Assembly: GCA_021646465.1 (NCBI GenBank)
Contig: SOET01000003.1
Location: forward strand, 80,680 to 144,679
DNA from: Candidatus Kuenenia hertensis
GTDB lineage: Bacteria > Planctomycetota > Brocadiia > Brocadiales > Brocadiaceae
Reading direction: 5' to 3'
Length of the DNA stretch: 64,000 nucleotides
Positions 60,054 to 64,000 of the stretch are shown here, in pieces (within the stretch, counting starts at the first letter, position 1; the number at the start of each line of letters is the position of its first letter). A program made the position numbers and the translations under genes. The notes under the pieces are model-generated. The model had not been told where the DNA came from. It was given only the letters and a program-made list of their open reading frames with translations, and did not search any database.

Positions 60054-60160
60054 GTCAGAAGATAAGAGAAGAAATTGATGTCACGGCACATGAATAAGTA
60101 TAGGCTTTTGGCGGATAAAGTAAAGCGTAATTGTTAGAAGATAAGAAATTAAGCTCCTGT
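60054..60160 (+). CRISPR. one-spacer CRISPR array, right (degenerate copy)
   Basis: 36-base repeat at 60054-60089 differs from the left array's first repeat at three positions (GTCAG..., ATTGATG, CGGCAC). Spacer of exactly 43 bases at 60090-60132. The trailing repeat from 60133 (GTTAGAAGATAAG, then a 5-base deletion and AAATTAA) is degenerate. The downstream TTTTTCGTTGTCATTTTTC and CGACTAATTAAG resemble the sequence between the left array and RT-Cas1. It looks like a duplicated end of the same array. Confidence 0.75.
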
Positions 60161-60265
60161 TCTAAGATTGTAAATCACTTACAAATTATTTTTTCGTTGT
60201 CATTTTTCTTGTAAACTGTACGACTAATTAAGTATTAACTACCGGCGTCTTGTTTAGTGTGAAAT

Positions 60266-60367
60266 CCAATGTCATTAAGTTAAGGATTATTTGATTAAAA
60301 CAACCCCCTGAATTCCCCTTTTCTAAGGGGGACTTTTACGGCAGGCAGCTTAACTTAATGACATTGG
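60266..60367. mobile_element. MITE-like fold-back element, family B, copy 2
   Basis: Exact inverted ends CCAATGTCATTAAGTTAAG and CTTAACTTAATGACATTGG with a CCCCTTTTCTAAGGGG hairpin inside. The rest of 60161-60579 contains no gene. Confidence 0.8.
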
Positions 60368-60579
60368 TGTGAAATCCTGAACCATTGAACTTATTGGACC
60401 CGCAAAAGAGTCTCACCAAAATAGATTCTTCGCTTTGCTCAGAATGATAAGGGAGAAGGAATGAAGTACAGGATGTATTTTCGCGCCAACCATCACCCAT
60501 TTATTCATCTACTAAAAATTGTGTAATCCGCGGAATCTGCAGTTTCAAACTTTTTATTCAGAATAAGGAGGATTTTAAT

Positions 60580-60885
60580 ATGGCAAAATTATCAGAATTC
60601 AGGAAGAGTCATCAGAGGAAAATAATAAAGGAATTTCGTAAAAGAGGCGTACGTTCTTGCGACCTTAAAAACCGTGATTTAAAGACAAAAGAAGATAATA
60701 ACAGGATTTTTGTGACTTACGGCAACTTAACTGTGAATATCCCCTCGCCGTCTCAGGGTGTTATTGACGAAATAGTGGATGAATTCGGCGGCGTTATCCT
60801 TGGTGTTTTAATTGGCGTACCTGTCTTTGCCGTTGGTGTATTGTTTGGTATGGGTATCGGCGTAGGCAGCCACAGAGATTCGTGA
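60580..60885 (+). CDS. small protein with glycine-rich hydrophobic end
   Basis: 101 residues, start preceded by AATAAGGAGGATTTTAAT. The N-terminal 60 residues are basic and soluble. The C-terminal 35 are hydrophobic and glycine-rich (GGVILGVLIGVPVFAVGVLF, then GMGIGVGSHRDS), like a membrane hairpin or the double-glycine bacteriocin type. No family recognised. It precedes a GreA-like and a radical SAM gene; a functional link is uncertain. Confidence 0.6.
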   Translation: MAKLSEFRKSHQRKIIKEFRKRGVRSCDLKNRDLKTKEDNNRIFVTYGNLTVNIPSPSQGVIDEIVDEFGGVILGVLIGVPVFAVGVLFGMGIGVGSHRDS

Positions 60886-60995
60886 AATAAATTTATGAAA
60901 TTTGCGTCACGACCTGCAAATATAATACGACTACTTAAGCAGAAGATTTGAAAAAACGTATCGTATCACCATCAACCACAGAAAGGGATTTTCAA

Positions 60996-61472
60996 ATGAA
61001 CAAAATACATTTTATAGAAAAGTTGATTACGATGTTGAAGGCAAGTATCGAAGAGCAGAAAAAATCGTTTGAATCAGCCAGGCAGGCGTCTATTGATTCT
61101 GCGGGACGGATGCAGAGCAGGTACGATACGATGGGGATAGAATCGGCATGGGTTGCCGATGGGTTGGCGAGGGCGCTTCACGAGAAAGAATCGAATTTGA
61201 GATACCTTGAAACCTTTCATTGTACAGAGCCAGCAACATATGCAAGGGTCGGGAGTATTGTAAAAACAACATCAAGTGATTCACCTGATCATGAATACTT
61301 TTTTATCCTTCCTGTCATGAGCGGTTGTGAGTTGTGTGAAAACGGTACGGTAATAACAACACTATCGCCGGAAACGCCGCTTGGCAGGGCATTGATAGGG
61401 AAAGAAGCAGGTGAAAAAATAGAAGTAAACTTTCCTGTGCGCCGGACAATTACTATTGAAGAATTAATGTAA
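60996..61472 (+). CDS. GreA/GreB-like transcription elongation factor homologue
   Basis: About 158 residues from MNKIHFIEKLITMLKAS (AGAAAGGGATTTTCAA before ATG). A helical N-terminal half (RYDTMGIESAWVADGLARAL) and a C-terminal GreA/GreB FKBP-like domain (ARVGSIVKTTSSD, LSPETPLGRALIGKEAGEKI). The N-terminal coiled coil lacks the classical acidic tip, so it may be a Rnk- or Gfh-like regulator rather than a cleavage factor. A start further upstream in frame is possible. Confidence 0.75.
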   Translation: MNKIHFIEKLITMLKASIEEQKKSFESARQASIDSAGRMQSRYDTMGIESAWVADGLARALHEKESNLRYLETFHCTEPATYARVGSIVKTTSSDSPDHEYFFILPVMSGCELCENGTVITTLSPETPLGRALIGKEAGEKIEVNFPVRRTITIEELM

Positions 61473-61509
61473 AGTTTCCCGCAACAATGAACCGGAGAAC
61501 ATAAACATT

Positions 61510-62553
61510 ATGTACAATACGACAGCAGCATTGAAGTGTACTGACAGAAATTCCAATATCAGTTCAACGACAGCCGGAAGCATGCAGAATCATTGCCAAA
61601 ACAGGTCGCTCTTTGAAGACGTCCTTTGTCAGCTTGATGGGATAAGGGTACTGGAAAATGATACCCTCAGAGTAAAAGTTACCAACGAGTGTTCTTTTTC
61701 CTGTAAGTTTTGCCACCGTGAAGGAAGTATTAAAAGCGGAAATCTGGCGCTGAATACAGCATCAATTTATGGTTTTACAAGATTGCATAAAGAATTAAAA
61801 TTAACGCAGGCACACTTAACCGGCGGAGAACCAACATCCTATCCTCATTGCAGAGAACTTATAGGCGAATTAAAATCAATTGGCTACCGTGTTAAGATGA
61901 CCACCAACGGGCAGTTTGAGCCGGATTTAATCAGAAGGCTGAAAGATGCTGGCTTAGATGGAATGAATTTCAGTATACATACGTTTGACGCACAAAAACT
62001 TTGCAGCCTTCAAAGACGGGAGAAAAATATTGAATGGGGTTTACAAGCGCTTAGGCAGCAGTTGGAAAATGTGCACATGGCACAAGAATCTGGTATGGAG
62101 GTAAAGATCAATACCGTAGTTCAAAAAGATGCGGATATTTATGACGTACTCAGAATAAGCGATTATTGTAAAAATACAGGGATTGGTTTTCGAATATTAA
62201 ACGATTTGGGACAAGGGGCATCCTCCATTCAACAAATTGACGTGATATTGAAATCAATGAATGCAAATGTTGAAAATATTAATATTATCAATAAGTCTTC
62301 AGGCGGCTTTCTCAATATGGTGGCTAAAGATGGTTTTAAGTTTAAAGTAAAGTGCATTAGAAAAAATATGCTGGAAACCCTGTGCGGGAAATGTAAGGAA
62401 AGAGATGAGTGTATGGAATGGTTTTACGGGATTAGGGTAGAGCAGGCAAATGGAGGGGCAATGGTGCGATTGTGTATTCAACGGCAGGACTATCCAGCGA
62501 TGCAGACGTTTGAAGAATTTTTTACATCAAGACAGTTCATGGAGCTTATGTAA
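61510..62553 (+). CDS. MoaA-like radical SAM protein
   Basis: 347 residues. An N-terminal 60-residue extension precedes the radical SAM domain, with CSFSCKFCHREG (CxxxCxxC), HLTGGEPTSYPHC and MTTNGQFEPDLIRRLKDAGL. A C-terminal cysteine set (CGKCKERDEC and RLC further on) could hold a second cluster as in MoaA or other radical SAM enzymes. The spacing differs from true MoaA, so a molybdopterin role is not assured. GGAGAACATAAACATT precedes the ATG, 37 bases after the GreA-like gene. Confidence 0.75.
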   Translation: MYNTTAALKCTDRNSNISSTTAGSMQNHCQNRSLFEDVLCQLDGIRVLENDTLRVKVTNECSFSCKFCHREGSIKSGNLALNTASIYGFTRLHKELKLTQAHLTGGEPTSYPHCRELIGELKSIGYRVKMTTNGQFEPDLIRRLKDAGLDGMNFSIHTFDAQKLCSLQRREKNIEWGLQALRQQLENVHMAQESGMEVKINTVVQKDADIYDVLRISDYCKNTGIGFRILNDLGQGASSIQQIDVILKSMNANVENINIINKSSGGFLNMVAKDGFKFKVKCIRKNMLETLCGKCKERDECMEWFYGIRVEQANGGAMVRLCIQRQDYPAMQTFEEFFTSRQFMELM

Positions 62554-62817
62554 ATTGATGTCCGTGAAATTCCTGGAGCAAACAGGCAAGAATTTCCTGA
62601 ACTATTGTCGTCCTTGCAATGCCCCGCACAAACTTAAATCACAGAAATCATGGAAGTAAATATCTAACCCGACTTTCGCAATTCGCACCGAAAAACGGTT
62701 ATTTTTGGGTATAAATTGACTGGGAACCCTTGATAATCAAGGGGTAGATTTTAAAAATGGCTTGTAGTGCCGACCTACCCTATTGACGCAGGCAAGTGGA
62801 ATTGAGAAAATGGGTAC

Positions 62818-63924
62818 ATGTTTTTACGAGCGAAAACACGGACGAAAGACGGAAAAACACACCGGTATTGGAGTGTTGTGGAGAACCACCGGGTCAACGG
62901 AGGACGGGTGGTACAGCGACAAATACTCTATTTGGGCGAACTCAATGACAACCAACGTGCGGGGTGGATTCGGACGATAGAGACGTTTTGGGGAAAAAAG
63001 AAGAAGACAAGACAACTGGCATTGTTTCCTGATGACCGCAAAGAATTGCCAGCAATGGCCTGTGAGACTATACGGGTACAGTTGGACAAAATAGAATTAC
63101 GCCGTCCACGGGAGTGGGGTGCATGCTGGTTAGGGTTGTATGTGTGGGATATGCTGGAACTGGACACATTTTGGAGGCAACGATTGTCACCAAGCCGCAA
63201 GGGGACAAGCTGGCTGAATATGCTCAAGGCGCTCGTCTGTTACCGTCTGATCGATCCGGGAAGTGAATTTCGTTTTCACCGTGAGTGGTACATACGCAGT
63301 GCGATGGGAGATTTGCTGGGAGAGGATTATTCACTGGCGCAGAAGGATAAGCCGTATCGTTGCCTGGATTTGTTGCTTAAACATCGTGATGAATTATTTG
63401 TATTTTTAAAAGGACAATGGAGCAAACTATTTGGTGCGAAATACGATGTGCTGCTGTATGATCTGACAAGTACATATTTTGAAAGCGACCCACCGCCTGC
63501 GGGGTCTTGGAGTAAAAAACGTTTTGGATACAGCCGTGACAAGCGTTCGGACTGTGTGCAGGTGGTAGTGGCAGTGGTGTTGACGCCGGAAGGATTTCCC
63601 ATAGCCTATGAAGTGTATCCCGGTAATACAAGAGATACCGCGACATTAGGAGAGTTTCTGGATCGGATTGAAAAGCATCATGGGAAATTTCGGCGCACAT
63701 GGCTCATGGATCGGGGTATCCCAACGGAGGATATGCTGGAAAAGATGCGCTTGAGAGGGATTGATTATTTGGTTGGCACTCCCAAGGGGCATTTGACCCG
63801 TGTTGAAAAACAGTTGCTCGAACAGACTTGGACGCAGGCGAGGGAAAGCGTCCGTGTGAAAATTCTTCAGCAAGAATCGGAGTTTTATGTCTATGTGGAA
63901 AGCAATGACCGGGTAGCAACCTAA
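62818..63924 (+). pseudogene. IS1634-type transposase, 3' truncated
   Basis: 368 codons of an IS4/IS1634-class DDE transposase: LLYDLTSTYFESDPP (first Asp), AYEVYPGNTRDTATLGEFLD, WLMDRGIPTEDML (second Asp region), and the final YVESNDRVA. Full-length members run to about 500 or more residues, with a further catalytic Glu region after this point. Here the frame stops after VAT and is followed by unrelated sequence, so the element is broken. The left end lies at about 62700-62780. The final 75 bases of the window show no gene. Confidence 0.8.
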
Positions 63925-64000
63925 ATTGGAGAAAAAGTTAATAATTATGTAAGGCATCTTCCTGGATTCCAAAAGCATCAAATATAACCCTCTGTTTTTT

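Noticed and set aside
61510..62553. Assigning the radical SAM protein as MoaA of molybdopterin synthesis
   Set aside because: The second cysteine set has different spacing and no other molybdopterin gene is nearby.
1..64000. tRNA or rRNA genes
   Set aside because: No cloverleaf with a TTCGAAT-type T loop or rRNA-like stretch was noticed when reading; a dedicated scan was not possible.

Overview
The window looks like part of a moderately AT-rich chromosome of an anaerobic bacterium, most probably an anammox planctomycete (Brocadiales, for example Jettenia, Brocadia or Scalindua relatives). The main reasons are a type III-E CRISPR locus with an RT-Cas1 fusion, a combination known to me from that group, and two adjacent di-heme cytochrome c peroxidases. 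No rRNA or tRNA gene was seen, so the taxonomy is inference.

Layout. 0-1.6 kb: end of a DNA methyltransferase, an integron attC-like fold, a DUF4160/DUF2442 pair, a GNAT acetyltransferase and a small conserved protein. 1.8-7.6 kb: mfd, pepF and a DprA-like nucleotide-binding protein. 7.8-16.2 kb: a defence-rich stretch (Schlafen/AlbA-like ATPase, small Cys protein, helicase plus nuclease-like pair, RAYT transposase element, D12 methylase and NotI-family nuclease). 16.5-18.9 kb: tandem cytochrome c peroxidases behind a clear promoter. 19-31 kb: housekeeping genes (thiC, rluB, recN, truA, ridA, dynamin-like GTPase, ispF, serS, sigma-54 response regulator). 31.4-37.5 kb: one-direction ExbB/ExbD/TonB-like envelope cluster with periplasmic TPR and coiled-coil proteins. 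38-41.7 kb: small proteins and a RiPP-like cassette (P-loop protein, radical SAM/SPASM maturase, and a 56-residue Cys/Thr/Ser-tailed precursor candidate). 43-60.2 kb: the type III-E (Craspase) locus. 59.3-64 kb: a toxin-antitoxin pair, a GreA-like protein, a MoaA-like radical SAM protein and a 3'-truncated IS1634-type transposase.

The core is the III-E locus: TPR-CHAT protease (Csx29), sigma-like factor, an unrecognised Csx31-position protein, a protein with two anti-sigma zinc fingers (Csx30 position), the single-chain effector Cas7-11/gRAMP, RT-Cas1, and two one-spacer CRISPR arrays. By analogy with Craspase, crRNA-guided RNA recognition by gRAMP would switch on the CHAT protease, which would cut the anti-sigma-like protein and free the sigma factor. 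Here the effector frame is broken by one in-frame TAG, and a cold-shock-like C-terminal domain lies one frame away behind a run of nine G. The CHAT gene also carries two in-frame stretches derived from dispersed REP-like DNA.

The accessory regions are full of fold-back elements (at least three MITE-like families and an AACCCTGACAGGGTT palindrome). A VapC-like toxin and a TonB-like gene also appear frameshifted, so assembly error in homopolymers has to be weighed against true decay or phase variation.
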